The notes below the pieces were generated by a model. It saw only the letters and a program-made list of their open reading frames with translations, searched no databases and was not told the DNA's origin. From assembly GCF_004522155.1 (NCBI RefSeq), contig NZ_SDEA01000015.1:1-61266 (forward strand): DNA of 61,266 bases. Direction: 5' to 3'. The stretch's first letter is position 1; the number at the start of each line of letters is the position of its first letter. The DNA comes from Paracoccus luteus (GTDB lineage: Bacteria > Pseudomonadota > Alphaproteobacteria > Rhodobacterales > Rhodobacteraceae). This document shows positions 16,362-26,217 of this stretch, in pieces. The position numbers and the translations under genes are program-made.

Positions 16362-16556
16362 CCGGCGCGGTCAGATAAAGCAGACTGAAGCCGGTAACGG
16401 AGACAGAGAGCAGATAGCTAAACGTTGCAGGCACCAGATAGGACGCCCGTGCGCGTCGCGCAAGCGCCGCGTGCCGGGATTCCCGGCATACGGCGAAAAC
16501 CCGCCCAGCCGCGGCGGCCATTGACCCGGACCGGCCGCTGCGGCATGGCCCCGCCC

Positions 16557-18404
16557 ATGCTGCGGATCGACGACATCTCTTATTCCATCGCGGGGCGCCC
16601 GCTGTTCGAACACGCCTCGGCCGTGATCCCGGAAGGGCACAAGGTCGGGCTGATCGGGCCGAACGGGGCGGGCAAGACGACGCTGTTCCGCCTGATCCGG
16701 GGCGAGCTGGCGCTGGACGGCGGCGACATCACCCTGCCTCCCCGGGCGCGCATCGGCGGCGTGGCGCAGGAATCGGCCGCGACCGGCGACAGCGTTCTGG
16801 CGACGGTGCTGGCCGCCGACCGCGAACGTCACGCCCTGATGGCGGAATCTGAAACCGCGACCGACCCGCACCGCATCGCCGACATCCAGACCCGGCTGGC
16901 CGACATCGACGCCTGGTCGGCCGAAGGGCGCGCCTCGTCCATCCTGCAGGGTCTGGGGTTTTCCATCGCGGATCAGGCGCGGCCGACGTCGGATTTCTCG
17001 GGCGGGTGGCGGATGCGGATGGCGCTGGCGGGCGTGCTGTTCGCGCGCCCGGACCTTTTGCTGCTGGACGAACCGACCAACTATCTGGACCTTGAAGGCG
17101 CGCTGTGGCTGGAAGGCTATCTGGCGAAATATCCCCACACCGTCATCATCATCAGCCACGACCGCGGCCTGCTGAACCGCGCGGTCGGCGCGATCCTGCA
17201 TGTCGAGGATCGCCGCCTGACGCTGTATTCCGGCGGCTATGACGCATTCGCCCGCGCCCGCGCCGAGCGCCGCGCGCTGCAGGCCGCCGAGGCGAAAAAG
17301 CAAGAGGCGCGGCGCGCCCATCTGCAAAGCTTCGTGGACCGGTTCCGCGCCAAGGCCACCAAGGCCACGCAGGCCCAGTCGCGGCTGAAGGCGCTGGCCA
17401 GGATGGAGCCGATCACCGCCCCCGGCGAGGCGAAGTTCCACCGCTTTACCTTTCCGCAGCCCGACGCGCTGTCGCCGCCCATCGTGGCGATGGACGATGT
17501 TTCGGTCGGCTACGGCGACCGGGCCGTGCTGCGGCGGCTGGACCTGCGGATCGACCAGGACGACCGCATCGCGCTGCTGGGCCGCAACGGGCAGGGGAAA
17601 TCGACGCTGTCCAAGCTGCTGGCGAACCGGTTGGCCCCGATGAAGGGGCGCGTGGCGCAGTCGTCCAAGCTGCGCGTGGGCTATTTCGCCCAGCATCAGG
17701 TGGACGAGCTGGACCTGGCCGAGACGCCGCTGACCCATGTGCGCCGCCTGCGCCCGGCCGAGACCCCCGCCCGGCTGCGCGCGCGGCTGGCCGGGTTCGG
17801 CCTGATGGAGGCGCAGGCCGAGACGCGGGTCGCGGCGCTGTCGGGCGGGCAGAAGGCGCGGCTGTCGCTGCTGCTGGCCACCATCGACGCCCCGCATCTG
17901 CTGATCCTGGACGAGCCGACGAACCACCTGGACATCGAATCCCGCGAGGCGCTGACCGAGGCGCTGAACGACTATACCGGCGCGGTGGTGCTGGTCAGCC
18001 ACGACATGCACCTGCTGGAACTGGTCGCGGACCGGCTGTGGCTGGTCGCGGACGGCGGCGTCACCCCCTATCCGCACGACCTGGAAACCTATCGCCGCAC
18101 GCTGCTGACCGGCGACGAGCCCGAGCGCCCGCGCGAGGCCGCCAGGCCCGCCCCCCGCCGCGCCGGCCGCGACGAGATCCTGGACCTGCGCGCCGAGGTG
18201 CGCCGCGGCGAGGAGCGGGTCGCCAAGCTGACCGAGATGCTGGGCAAGATCAGCCAGCGGATGGCCGATCCGGCGCTGTACAACGACCCGCACGAGGCCG
18301 AGAAATGGGGCCGCAAGCACGCCGAGGCGACCGCCGCGCTGCCCCGCGCCGAAGAGCTGTGGATGGCGGCGCTGGAGCGGCTGGAGGCGGCGGAGCGCGG
18401 CTGA
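16557..18404 (+). CDS. ABC-F family ATPase (Uup/YheS-like)
   Basis: About 615 residues with two ATP-binding cassettes and no membrane domain. Cassette 1 has GPNGAGKTT and LLLDEPTNYLDLEG. Cassette 2 has GRNGQGKST, LSGGQKARLSL and LILDEPTNHLD. A charged helical linker (about 230-300) separates them and a coiled-coil C-terminal tail follows, as in Uup/YheS proteins that act on ribosomes. ATG 16557 (MLRIDD) was preferred; ATG 16545 would add four residues. It lies alone between cspA and dps. Confidence 0.93.
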   Translation: MLRIDDISYSIAGRPLFEHASAVIPEGHKVGLIGPNGAGKTTLFRLIRGELALDGGDITLPPRARIGGVAQESAATGDSVLATVLAADRERHALMAESETATDPHRIADIQTRLADIDAWSAEGRASSILQGLGFSIADQARPTSDFSGGWRMRMALAGVLFARPDLLLLDEPTNYLDLEGALWLEGYLAKYPHTVIIISHDRGLLNRAVGAILHVEDRRLTLYSGGYDAFARARAERRALQAAEAKKQEARRAHLQSFVDRFRAKATKATQAQSRLKALARMEPITAPGEAKFHRFTFPQPDALSPPIVAMDDVSVGYGDRAVLRRLDLRIDQDDRIALLGRNGQGKSTLSKLLANRLAPMKGRVAQSSKLRVGYFAQHQVDELDLAETPLTHVRRLRPAETPARLRARLAGFGLMEAQAETRVAALSGGQKARLSLLLATIDAPHLLILDEPTNHLDIESREALTEALNDYTGAVVLVSHDMHLLELVADRLWLVADGGVTPYPHDLETYRRTLLTGDEPERPREAARPAPRRAGRDEILDLRAEVRRGEERVAKLTEMLGKISQRMADPALYNDPHEAEKWGRKHAEATAALPRAEELWMAALERLEAAERG

Positions 18405-18451
18405 CGGCGGCCGACCCCCGCGGAACCTGTCCGCACCCAGTTCGTTGTTGT

Positions 18452-18464
18452 GGAAAGCATTTCC
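18452..18464. promoter_or_regulatory. Inverted repeat upstream of dps
   Basis: GGAAA-GCA-TTTCC is a perfect inverted repeat 21 bp before the dps ATG. It overlaps the expected transcript start region and could be an operator. It does not match an OxyR or Fur site that I can recognise. Confidence 0.35.
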
Positions 18465-18485
18465 GTTTCACAGGAGAACTGACCA

Positions 18486-18959
18486 ATGGCCGTCAAGCTG
18501 GCCGGGCTGAAAGACAACGCCCGCAAGACCGCGATCGACGAACTGCAAGCCTGCATGACCGACGCCGCCGCGCTGTCGATGGCGCTGAAACAGGCGCACT
18601 GGAACCTCAAGGGTCCGAACTTCATCGCCGTTCACGAGCTGCTGGACGCGGTCAAGGCGCGGCTGGACCCCAACATCGACGAGATGGCGGAACGCATCAA
18701 GCAACTGGACGGACAGGCCATCGGCACCGTCGAGGCCGTGGCCGGCGGCACCCGGCTTGCCCCCTATCCCACCGACCTGACCGCGACCGAGGACCATCTG
18801 CGCGAAATCTGCGACCGGATGCGCGCCTATGGCGGCCGGGTGCGCGAAGGCATCGACGCGATCGAAGAGGTGGGCGATCAGGATTCGATGGACCTGCTGA
18901 CCGACGCGTCGCGGCAGGCCGACAAGGATCTGTGGCTGCTGCAAAGCCACCTGGACTGA
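18486..18959 (+). CDS. dps: DNA starvation/stationary phase protection protein, Dps family
   Basis: A 157-residue ferritin-like protein that forms a dodecamer, oxidises Fe(II) and protects DNA. The ferroxidase ligands are in LKQAHWNLKGPNFIAVHELLD near residues 37-57, followed by IDEMAERIKQLDG. The C-terminal helix (DLLTDASRQADKDLWLLQSHLD) is typical. AGGAG at 18472-18476 lies 9 bp before the ATG. It is monocistronic and converges on dnaE. Confidence 0.93.
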   Translation: MAVKLAGLKDNARKTAIDELQACMTDAAALSMALKQAHWNLKGPNFIAVHELLDAVKARLDPNIDEMAERIKQLDGQAIGTVEAVAGGTRLAPYPTDLTATEDHLREICDRMRAYGGRVREGIDAIEEVGDQDSMDLLTDASRQADKDLWLLQSHLD

Positions 18960-19155
18960 ACCGGGCGGCTGCGGGCGCAGATGCACCGCGACGGGGGCGA
19001 CCGCGTCAGTTCGGCCGGCTGACGTTCGACACGGGGGAAAGCCGCTGAACGGCCGCCGCTTGCGCGCCGCTCGACCGCGCAAGACGGCACCGAACGGCGC
19101 GGCGGACGCAACTGCATTGCGGTTTCCCCACGTCGGCCCGGCGGTCCGCTGGCGG

Positions 19156-22100
19156 CTATTCCTCGGTCACGTCGATCACGCCCTCGACCGCGCGCAGGGC
19201 CTGCCGCATCCGCGGCGTCACCGGAACGTCGCGGCCGACCTCGACGTCATAGACGGTGTGGCCCGCGCGCACCCGCAGCAGCAAGGGGCCGCGGCCGCGC
19301 GCCGACACCGCCATGTCGGCGCTGACGCTGCGCAGCCGGTCCAGGACGGCGATGGCGGTCGGCGCGTCCGCGACCTCGACCGCCAGTTGCCCTGCGCCCG
19401 CGTCGGCCACCGCATCCTCCAGCGGGACGGCGGCGCGGGCCAGCAGCTTGACCTGGTCGCCCGAGGGTTCGACGTTGACGGTCAGCAGCACGTTCTGGCC
19501 GGGTTCCAGATGCTGGCGCGCAGCGTCCAGCAGGTCGGAAAACACCGTCACCTCGTAAAGCCCGGTCGGGTCCGACAGGGTGACGAACGCATAACGCGTG
19601 CCCTTGGCGGATTTCTTTTCCGCCCGCGCCGCCACCGTCCCGCCCAGTTGCGCGACCAGCGGCCCGCCCGCGGCGGCGGCCGTCGCCTCGGCCAGCGTCA
19701 TCGCGCCCTTGCGACGCATCGCGGGCAGATAGTCGTCCAGCGGATGTCCTGACAGATAGAACCCGATCGCGGCGCGTTCCTCGGCCAGCTTTTCGGCGGG
19801 CATCCAGACGCTGGCGATGGCGGGGCGGGGCGGGGGCAGATCCTCGCCGCCCCCGAACAGCGAGTTCTGCGACGAGGCCGCGGCCTCTTGCACCGCCGCC
19901 GACCATGCCACCAACGCGTCCAGCGATTTCAGCACCCGCGCGCGGTTGCCGTCCAGCGCGTCGAAGGCGCCGGCGCGGGCCAGCATCTCAAGCGCGCGCT
20001 TGCCGATCTGCTTCAGCGGTGCGCGGCGGGCGACATCGGCCAGATCGGCAAAGGGGCGGTCGCCCCGCGCCCGCACCAGCACCCGCATCGCCTCGGCGCC
20101 GACGTTCTTCAGCGCGCCCAAGGCATAGACGATGCGGCCTTCGTGGACGCTGAAGGCGGGCTGGCTGCGGTTGACGCAAGGGGGCACGACCTCGATCCCC
20201 ATGCGGTCCACCTCGCGCCGGTAAACGGCCAGCTTGTCGGTCAGGTGGATGTCGCAGTTCATCACCGCGGCCATGAACTCGACCGGGTGGTTCGCCTTGA
20301 GCCATGCGGTCTGATAGCTGACCACCGCATAGGCCGCGGCGTGGCTTTTGTTGAAACCATAGTTGGCGAACTTCTCCAGCAGGTCGAAGACCTCGCCGGA
20401 TTTCTTCGCGTCGATTCCCTGCGCGGTGCAGCCCTCGATGAACTTGGGCCGCTCCTTCGCCATCTCCTCGGCGATCTTCTTGCCCATCGCCCGGCGCAAA
20501 AGGTCCGCGCCGCCGAGGCTATAGCCCGCCATGACCTGCGCGATCTGCATCACCTGTTCCTGATAGACGATGATGCCCTGCGTTTCCGCCAGGATGTGGT
20601 CGATGGTCGGATGGATGGATTCCAGCGGCTGCAGGCCGTTCTTGACCTTGCAATAGGTCGGGATGTTCTCCATCGGGCCGGGGCGATAGAGGGCCACCAG
20701 CGCCACGATGTCCTCGATGCAGGTCGGGCGCATCTGGCGCAGCGCGTCCATCATGCCGCTGCTTTCGACTTGGAACACGGCGACGGTGCGGGCCGACGCG
20801 AACAGGCGATAGGTCGGCTCATCCTCAAGCGGGATGGCGTTGATCTCGTCCACCGCGCCCGGCGGCGGGTCGTAAAGCTGGCGTCCGTCGGCGGCGACAT
20901 GCAGGTGCCGCCCGCCCGCGCGGATCAGGTCCACGGCGTTCTGGATCACCGTCAGCGTTTTCAGGCCGAGGAAGTCGAACTTGACCAGCCCGGCCTGTTC
21001 CACCCATTTCATGTTGAATTGCGTGGCCGGCATGTCGGACGCGGGGTCGCGGTAAAGGGGCACAAGCTGGTCCAGCGGCCGGTCGCCGATCACCACGCCC
21101 GCCGCGTGGGTTGACGCGTTGCGCAGCAGCCCCTCGACCTGCGCCGCGTAATCCAGCATCCGGCGCACGTTCTCTTCGGCCGCCGCCGCCTCGCGCAGGC
21201 GCGGCTCGTCGGCCAGCGCCTTGGTGATGCTGACGGGCTTCACGCCCTCGACCGGGATCATCTTGGACAGGCGGTCGCGCTGGCCGAACCCCATGCCCAG
21301 CACCCGGCCCACGTCATGGACCGCCGCCTTGGACAGCAGCGCGCCAAAGGTGATGATCTGCCCCACCTTGTCGCGGCCGTATTTCTGCTGGACGTAGTGG
21401 ATGACCTCTTCCCGCCGGTCCATGCAGAAGTCGATGTCGAAGTCCGGCATCGACACCCGTTCCGGGTTCAGGAAGCGTTCGAACAGCAGCGAATAGCGCA
21501 GCGGGTCAAGGTCGGTGATGGTCAGCGCATAGGCGACCAGCGACCCCGCCCCCGACCCCCGGCCGGGGCCGACGGGGATGCCCTGCTGCTTGGCCCACTG
21601 GATGAAATCCGCGACGATCAGGAAATAGCCGGGGAAGCCCATCTGCTCGATGATGCCCAGCTCGAAATCCAGCCGCGCCTGGTATTCGGCGGGCGCGACG
21701 GCGTGGGGGATGACGGCCAGCCGCGCGGCAAGCCCCTCGTTGGCCTGACGGCGCAGCTCCTGCACCTCGTCCTCGGCAAAGCGGGGCAGGATCGGCTTGT
21801 GCCTGGCGACGGCGAATGCGCAGCGGCGGGCGATCTCCACGGTGTTCTCGACCGCCTCGGGCAGGTCGGCGAACAGGACGGCCATGTCCTCGGCCGACTT
21901 GAAATGATGCTGCGCGGTCAGGCGACGGCGGGGCGCCTGCTGGTCCACCATAGCCCGCTCGCGGATGCAGATCAGCGCGTCATGGGCGCCGAACATCTTG
22001 GGTTCCGGGAAATGCACGTCGTTGGTGGCGACCAGCGGCAGGTTCAAGGCATAGGCGAGGTCGATCATGCCGCCTTCGCTGGCCGCCTCTGCGGGCATCG

Positions 22101-22632
22101 GCTGGCCGTTGTCCTGCATGTGGCGTTGCAGTTCCACATACAGACGGTCGCCGAAGATCGCGGCCATCTGCCGGGCCAGCGCCTCGGCGTCGGCCTGCTT
22201 GCCCTGCGCGACCAGCAACCCCAGCGGTCCAGTGGCGCCGCCCGTCAGGCAGATCAGCCCGCCCGCGTGCGCCGCCAGCTCGTCCAGCGTGACATGCGGC
22301 GCGGCCCCGCCCTCGCGCAGGTAAAGGCAGGACGACAGCGCCATGAGGTTCATCCAGCCGTCCCGGTCCTGCGCCAGCAGCACCACCGGCCCGCAGGCGG
22401 CGCCTGCGTCCAGCGTCATCTGGCAGCCGACGATGGGCTGGACGCCCTCGTCCATCGCCTTGACCGAGAACTCCAGCGCCGCGAACAGCGCGTTGGTGTC
22501 GGTCAGCGCGACGGCCGGCATCCCGTGCTTGGCCGCCAGCCCCGGCAGCTTCTTGACCGGGATCGCGCCTTCCAGCAGCGAGTGTTCGGAATGGCAGCGC
22601 AGGTGGATGAATCGGGGCAGGGTGTCGGACAT
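19156..22632 (-). CDS. dnaE: DNA polymerase III subunit alpha
   Basis: A 1158-residue replicative polymerase. In order: PHP domain from residue 5 (FIHLRCHSEHSLLEGA), polymerase core with the catalytic acidic triad in PDFDIDFCMDRR near residue 388, the GPGRGSGAGSLVAYAL fingers motif, helix-hairpin-helix region, OB-fold and C-terminal tau-binding part. This is the main DnaE1 type rather than the error-prone DnaE2, judged from length and the PHP start. ATG 22632 was chosen because the PHP domain begins right after it; upstream in-frame codons run into the divergent promoter gap. Confidence 0.97.
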   Translation of the reverse strand: MSDTLPRFIHLRCHSEHSLLEGAIPVKKLPGLAAKHGMPAVALTDTNALFAALEFSVKAMDEGVQPIVGCQMTLDAGAACGPVVLLAQDRDGWMNLMALSSCLYLREGGAAPHVTLDELAAHAGGLICLTGGATGPLGLLVAQGKQADAEALARQMAAIFGDRLYVELQRHMQDNGQPMPAEAASEGGMIDLAYALNLPLVATNDVHFPEPKMFGAHDALICIRERAMVDQQAPRRRLTAQHHFKSAEDMAVLFADLPEAVENTVEIARRCAFAVARHKPILPRFAEDEVQELRRQANEGLAARLAVIPHAVAPAEYQARLDFELGIIEQMGFPGYFLIVADFIQWAKQQGIPVGPGRGSGAGSLVAYALTITDLDPLRYSLLFERFLNPERVSMPDFDIDFCMDRREEVIHYVQQKYGRDKVGQIITFGALLSKAAVHDVGRVLGMGFGQRDRLSKMIPVEGVKPVSITKALADEPRLREAAAAEENVRRMLDYAAQVEGLLRNASTHAAGVVIGDRPLDQLVPLYRDPASDMPATQFNMKWVEQAGLVKFDFLGLKTLTVIQNAVDLIRAGGRHLHVAADGRQLYDPPPGAVDEINAIPLEDEPTYRLFASARTVAVFQVESSGMMDALRQMRPTCIEDIVALVALYRPGPMENIPTYCKVKNGLQPLESIHPTIDHILAETQGIIVYQEQVMQIAQVMAGYSLGGADLLRRAMGKKIAEEMAKERPKFIEGCTAQGIDAKKSGEVFDLLEKFANYGFNKSHAAAYAVVSYQTAWLKANHPVEFMAAVMNCDIHLTDKLAVYRREVDRMGIEVVPPCVNRSQPAFSVHEGRIVYALGALKNVGAEAMRVLVRARGDRPFADLADVARRAPLKQIGKRALEMLARAGAFDALDGNRARVLKSLDALVAWSAAVQEAAASSQNSLFGGGEDLPPPRPAIASVWMPAEKLAEERAAIGFYLSGHPLDDYLPAMRRKGAMTLAEATAAAAGGPLVAQLGGTVAARAEKKSAKGTRYAFVTLSDPTGLYEVTVFSDLLDAARQHLEPGQNVLLTVNVEPSGDQVKLLARAAVPLEDAVADAGAGQLAVEVADAPTAIAVLDRLRSVSADMAVSARGRGPLLLRVRAGHTVYDVEVGRDVPVTPRMRQALRAVEGVIDVTEE

Positions 22633-22721
22633 GGCGCGAAACATAGGCCGGTGGCCAACAGGCGCAATTGCCCCGCTGCGGAAATCCGCTAACACTGGGG
22701 CAAAGACCGACGGGGACGCGC

Positions 22722-24245
22722 GTGACCACAACCGAGCTGTTCCGGGCCGAGGGCCTGGGCAAGACCTATCCGGGCGTGCGCGCCAATGACGACGTGTCGT
22801 TTTCCGTGGGGGCGGGGGAAATCCACGCCCTTCTGGGCGAGAACGGCGCGGGCAAGTCCACGCTGGTCAAGATGATCTATGGGCTGGTGCGCCCCGACGC
22901 GGGCCACATGCGGCTGGGCGGCGCGGCCCATGCGCCCGCCGACCCCCATGCCGCACGCGCCGCGGGCGTGGGCATGGTGTTCCAGCATTTCAGCCTGTTC
23001 GACGCGCTGACCGTCGCCGAAAACATCGCGCTGGGCATGGACGCGCCGCCGCCCCGGCGCGAACTGTCGCAGCGCATCGCCGAGGTCAGCGCGGCCTACG
23101 GCCTGCCGCTGAACCCCGCGCGGCGCATCGCCAGCCTGTCGGCGGGCGAGCGTCAGCGGGTGGAAATCGTGCGCTGCCTGCTGGGCGGGCCGCGCCTGCT
23201 GATCATGGACGAGCCGACCAGCGTCCTGACCCCGCAAGAGGCGGAAATCCTGTTCGCCACCCTGCGCAAGCTGGCCGCGCAGGGGACCGCGATCCTGTAT
23301 ATCAGCCACAAGCTGGACGAGATCCGCGCCCATTGCGACCGCGCCACCATCCTGCGGCAGGGCCGCGTGGTGGGCACCGTCAGCCCGCGCGACCATTCGG
23401 CGCGCGAACTGGCGGCGATGATGGTGGGCGCCGAAATGCGGCTGGTGGACCGCAGCGGCCGGCAGACGGGCGAGGCGGTTCTGACGGTCGCGGGCCTGAC
23501 CTCGGCTGCGGGCCACGACGGGACGCTGCTGCGCGACGTGGGCTTTGCCGTCCACGCGGGCGAGATCCTGGGCATCGGCGGCGTCGCCGGCAACGGACAG
23601 GAAGAACTGATCGCCGCCCTGTCGGGCGAGACGGTCGGCCGCCCCGGCACGGTGACGCTGACGGGCACCGACCTGTCGGGCCTGGGACCGGAACCCCGCC
23701 GCCGCGCGGGCCTGCTGGCCGCGCCCGAGGATCGGCTGGGCCACGCGGCCGTCCCCGAGATGAGCCTGACGGAAAACGCCCTGCTGACCGGGGCGACCCG
23801 GCAGGGGCTGGCGCGCGGCGGCCTGATCGACCACGGCGCGACGCGCGCCTTTGCCGAACGCATCATCGCCGCCTTTGACGTGCGCACGCCGGGACCGGGG
23901 ACGCCCGCCGCCTCGCTGTCGGGGGGCAACCTGCAGAAATTCGTCATCGGCCGCGAGATCATGCAGCAGCCCCGCGCGCTGGTCGTGAACCAGCCGACGT
24001 GGGGCGTCGATGCGGGGGCCGCCGCCGCCATCCGGCAGGCGCTGCTGGACCTTGCGCGCGGCGGCGCGGCGGTCGTCGTCATCAGCCAGGATCTGGACGA
24101 GCTGCTGGAGCTGTCGGACCGCTTTGCCGCGCTGAACAACGGACGGCTGTCCGCGCCCGTCCCGACCGAGGGGCTGACGATCGAGCAGATCGGCCTGATG
24201 CTGGGCGGCGCCCACGGGATGGAGGTCGCGCATGTTGCGGCTTGA
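22722..24245 (+). CDS. ABC transporter ATP-binding protein, nucleoside/sugar (YufO-like)
   Basis: A 507-residue protein with two ABC domains. Domain 1 has GENGAGKST, LSAGERQRVEIVR and LLIMDEPTSVL. Domain 2 has VAGNGQEEL, LSGGNLQKFVIGREI and ALVVNQPTWGVD; its Walker A lacks the Lys and its Walker B has Gln in place of Glu. Degeneration of the second site is usual in the RbsA/YufO group. It starts with a GTG and overlaps the first permease gene by 14 bp. With the two permeases and the BMP protein it forms a complete importer, probably for purine nucleosides. Confidence 0.92.
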   Translation: MTTTELFRAEGLGKTYPGVRANDDVSFSVGAGEIHALLGENGAGKSTLVKMIYGLVRPDAGHMRLGGAAHAPADPHAARAAGVGMVFQHFSLFDALTVAENIALGMDAPPPRRELSQRIAEVSAAYGLPLNPARRIASLSAGERQRVEIVRCLLGGPRLLIMDEPTSVLTPQEAEILFATLRKLAAQGTAILYISHKLDEIRAHCDRATILRQGRVVGTVSPRDHSARELAAMMVGAEMRLVDRSGRQTGEAVLTVAGLTSAAGHDGTLLRDVGFAVHAGEILGIGGVAGNGQEELIAALSGETVGRPGTVTLTGTDLSGLGPEPRRRAGLLAAPEDRLGHAAVPEMSLTENALLTGATRQGLARGGLIDHGATRAFAERIIAAFDVRTPGPGTPAASLSGGNLQKFVIGREIMQQPRALVVNQPTWGVDAGAAAAIRQALLDLARGGAAVVVISQDLDELLELSDRFAALNNGRLSAPVPTEGLTIEQIGLMLGGAHGMEVAHVAA

Positions 24246-25311
24246 ACCCCGCCCCGCCGCCCCGCGCTGGCTGGAGTTCGCCACGCCCCTGATGGCGGTC
24301 GCCGCGACCATGATCGCGGGCGGCATCCTGTTTGCGCTGATGGGGTTCGACCCGGTCGCGGCGGTCCGCACGATCTTCTGGGATCCGCTGTTCGGAACGG
24401 CGGCGGGCTATTCGCGCCCGCAGCTGCTGGTCAAGGCCGGGCCGCTGATCCTGATCGCCTGCGGGCTGGCGGTGGGATTCCGCGCCGGCATCTGGAACAT
24501 CGGGGCCGAGGGGCAATACATCGTCGGCGGCATCACCGGCGCGGCGGTGGCGCTGGCCGCCTATCCGGCCGAGGGGGCATGGATTTTCCCCGCGATGGTC
24601 GTGGCGGGCGCGGCGGGCGGCTGGGCCTGGGGGATGATCCCGGCCATGCTGCGCAACTGGTTCGGCGCGTCGGAAATCCTCGTGTCGCTGATGCTGGTCT
24701 ATGTCGCGCAGAAACTGGCGGCGTGGATGGCGTTCGGCCCGATGCGCAACCCGGAAGGGTTCGGCATGCCCGGGTCGCGCAACCTGCAGCAATACCCGGC
24801 CGCCGCGAACCCCGAGTTGGTTGCGGGCACCGGCGCGCACTGGGGCGTGGTCGCCGCGGCGCTGGCGGTGGTCGCCACCTGGTTCCTGATGAGCCGCCAT
24901 ATCCGCGGCTTTCATATCCGCGCCGCCGGCCTCGCGCCCCGCGCCGCGCGCTTTGCGGGGGTGCGGCCCGCGGTGCTGGTCGCGTTCTGCCTGGGCCTGT
25001 CGGGCGCGCTGGCTGGCATGGCGGGCCTGTTCGAGGCGTCCGGCCCCGGCGGGCAGATCATCGACAGCTTCGGCTCGGGCTATGGGTTCACCGCGATCAT
25101 CGTGGCGTTCCTGGGCCGCCTGCACCCGCTGGGCATCCTGCTGGCGGGGCTGCTGCTGGCGCTGACCTATATTGGGGGCGAACTCGCGCAGCTGACCATG
25201 CAGCTGCCCGCCGCGACCGTGCAGGTGTTCCAGGGGATGCTGCTGTTCTTCCTGCTGGGTTTCGACACGCTGACCCGGTTCCGCATCCGGCTGGGAAAGG
25301 GCGGGGCATGA
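24232..25311 (+). CDS. ABC transporter permease 1, nucleoside type (YufP-like)
   Basis: A 359-residue inner-membrane protein of the BPD_transp_2 family with about ten hydrophobic segments. The GFRAGIWNIGAEGQYIVGG signature marks the nucleoside branch. Its ATG lies within the 3' end of the ATPase gene and its stop overlaps the second permease (ATGA), so the three are translationally coupled. Confidence 0.92.
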   Translation: MLRLEPRPAAPRWLEFATPLMAVAATMIAGGILFALMGFDPVAAVRTIFWDPLFGTAAGYSRPQLLVKAGPLILIACGLAVGFRAGIWNIGAEGQYIVGGITGAAVALAAYPAEGAWIFPAMVVAGAAGGWAWGMIPAMLRNWFGASEILVSLMLVYVAQKLAAWMAFGPMRNPEGFGMPGSRNLQQYPAAANPELVAGTGAHWGVVAAALAVVATWFLMSRHIRGFHIRAAGLAPRAARFAGVRPAVLVAFCLGLSGALAGMAGLFEASGPGGQIIDSFGSGYGFTAIIVAFLGRLHPLGILLAGLLLALTYIGGELAQLTMQLPAATVQVFQGMLLFFLLGFDTLTRFRIRLGKGGA

Positions 25312-26195
25312 TCCTCGATCTGACGACGCTGCTGCTGCTGGTGTCCGCCGCGACGCCGATCCTGTTCGCCGCGCTGGGCGAGGCGATCGTGGAACGCGCG
25401 GGCGTCCTGAACTTGGGGGTCGAGGGGCTGATGATCGTGGGCGCGCTGGCGGGGTTCGCCGCCGCCCACGCCACCGGCAGCACCGCCGCCGGGTTTGTCA
25501 CCGCCGCCGTCGCAGGTGCGGCGCTGGCGATGATCTTTGCCGCCCTGACCCAGATGCTGCTGACCAACCAGGTCGCGACCGGCCTTGCGCTGACGCTGTT
25601 CGGGCTGGGGCTGACCGCGATGTTCGGCAAACCGTATGAGGGGATCAAGGCCCCCGCGATGCCGGGCGGGCCGCTGGGCGTCAACTGGATGATCTGGCTG
25701 GGCCTTGCGCTGGTGCCGCTGGCGTGGCTGTTCCTGAACCGCACCCGGTCGGGGCTGATCCTGCGCGGCGTGGGCGAAAACCATGACGCGGCGCACGCGC
25801 TGGGCTACAAGGTCCGCGCCGTGCGCGTCGCGGCCATCGCCGCGGGCGGCGCGCTGGCCGGCTTGGGCGGGGCCTATATCAGCATCGCCATCGTCCTGCA
25901 GTGGACCGAGGGGATGACCGCCGGCGCCGGCTGGATCGCGCTGGCCATCGTCGTCTTCGCGGGCTGGAACCCGTGGGGCGTGCTGGCGGGCGCGTGGCTG
26001 TTCGGCGGCGTGACCGTGCTGCAACTGCGCCTGCAGGCGGCGGGCGTCGCCGTTCCGGTTCAACTGCTTAGCATGGCGCCCTATCTTGCCACGATCATCG
26101 TTCTGGTGCTGATATCGGCCCGGCAGAAATACGCGCGCGGAGGGGGCGGCGCGGCACCCGGCTCGCTGGGCCGCACCTTCCACGCGCTGCGATAA
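25308..26195 (+). CDS. ABC transporter permease 2, nucleoside type (YufQ-like)
   Basis: A 295-residue integral membrane protein of the same permease family, with ERAGVLNLGVEGLMIVGAL near residue 25 and RGVGENHDAAHALGYKV, the cytoplasmic coupling region. It starts four bases before the stop of permease 1 and pairs with it. The periplasmic binding protein gene follows after 22 bp. Confidence 0.92.
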   Translation: MILDLTTLLLLVSAATPILFAALGEAIVERAGVLNLGVEGLMIVGALAGFAAAHATGSTAAGFVTAAVAGAALAMIFAALTQMLLTNQVATGLALTLFGLGLTAMFGKPYEGIKAPAMPGGPLGVNWMIWLGLALVPLAWLFLNRTRSGLILRGVGENHDAAHALGYKVRAVRVAAIAAGGALAGLGGAYISIAIVLQWTEGMTAGAGWIALAIVVFAGWNPWGVLAGAWLFGGVTVLQLRLQAAGVAVPVQLLSMAPYLATIIVLVLISARQKYARGGGGAAPGSLGRTFHALR

Positions 26196-26217
26196 CCCCG
26201 ACCGCAAGGAGCTTTCG

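Noticed and set aside
21316..22692. Long open frame on the plus strand opposite dnaE
   Set aside because: It is antisense to the conserved PHP and polymerase region and has no protein-like features.
23908..24030. Inactivating mutations in the second ATP site of the nucleoside importer ATPase
   Set aside because: Degenerate second Walker motifs are normal for this transporter subfamily and do not indicate a broken gene.
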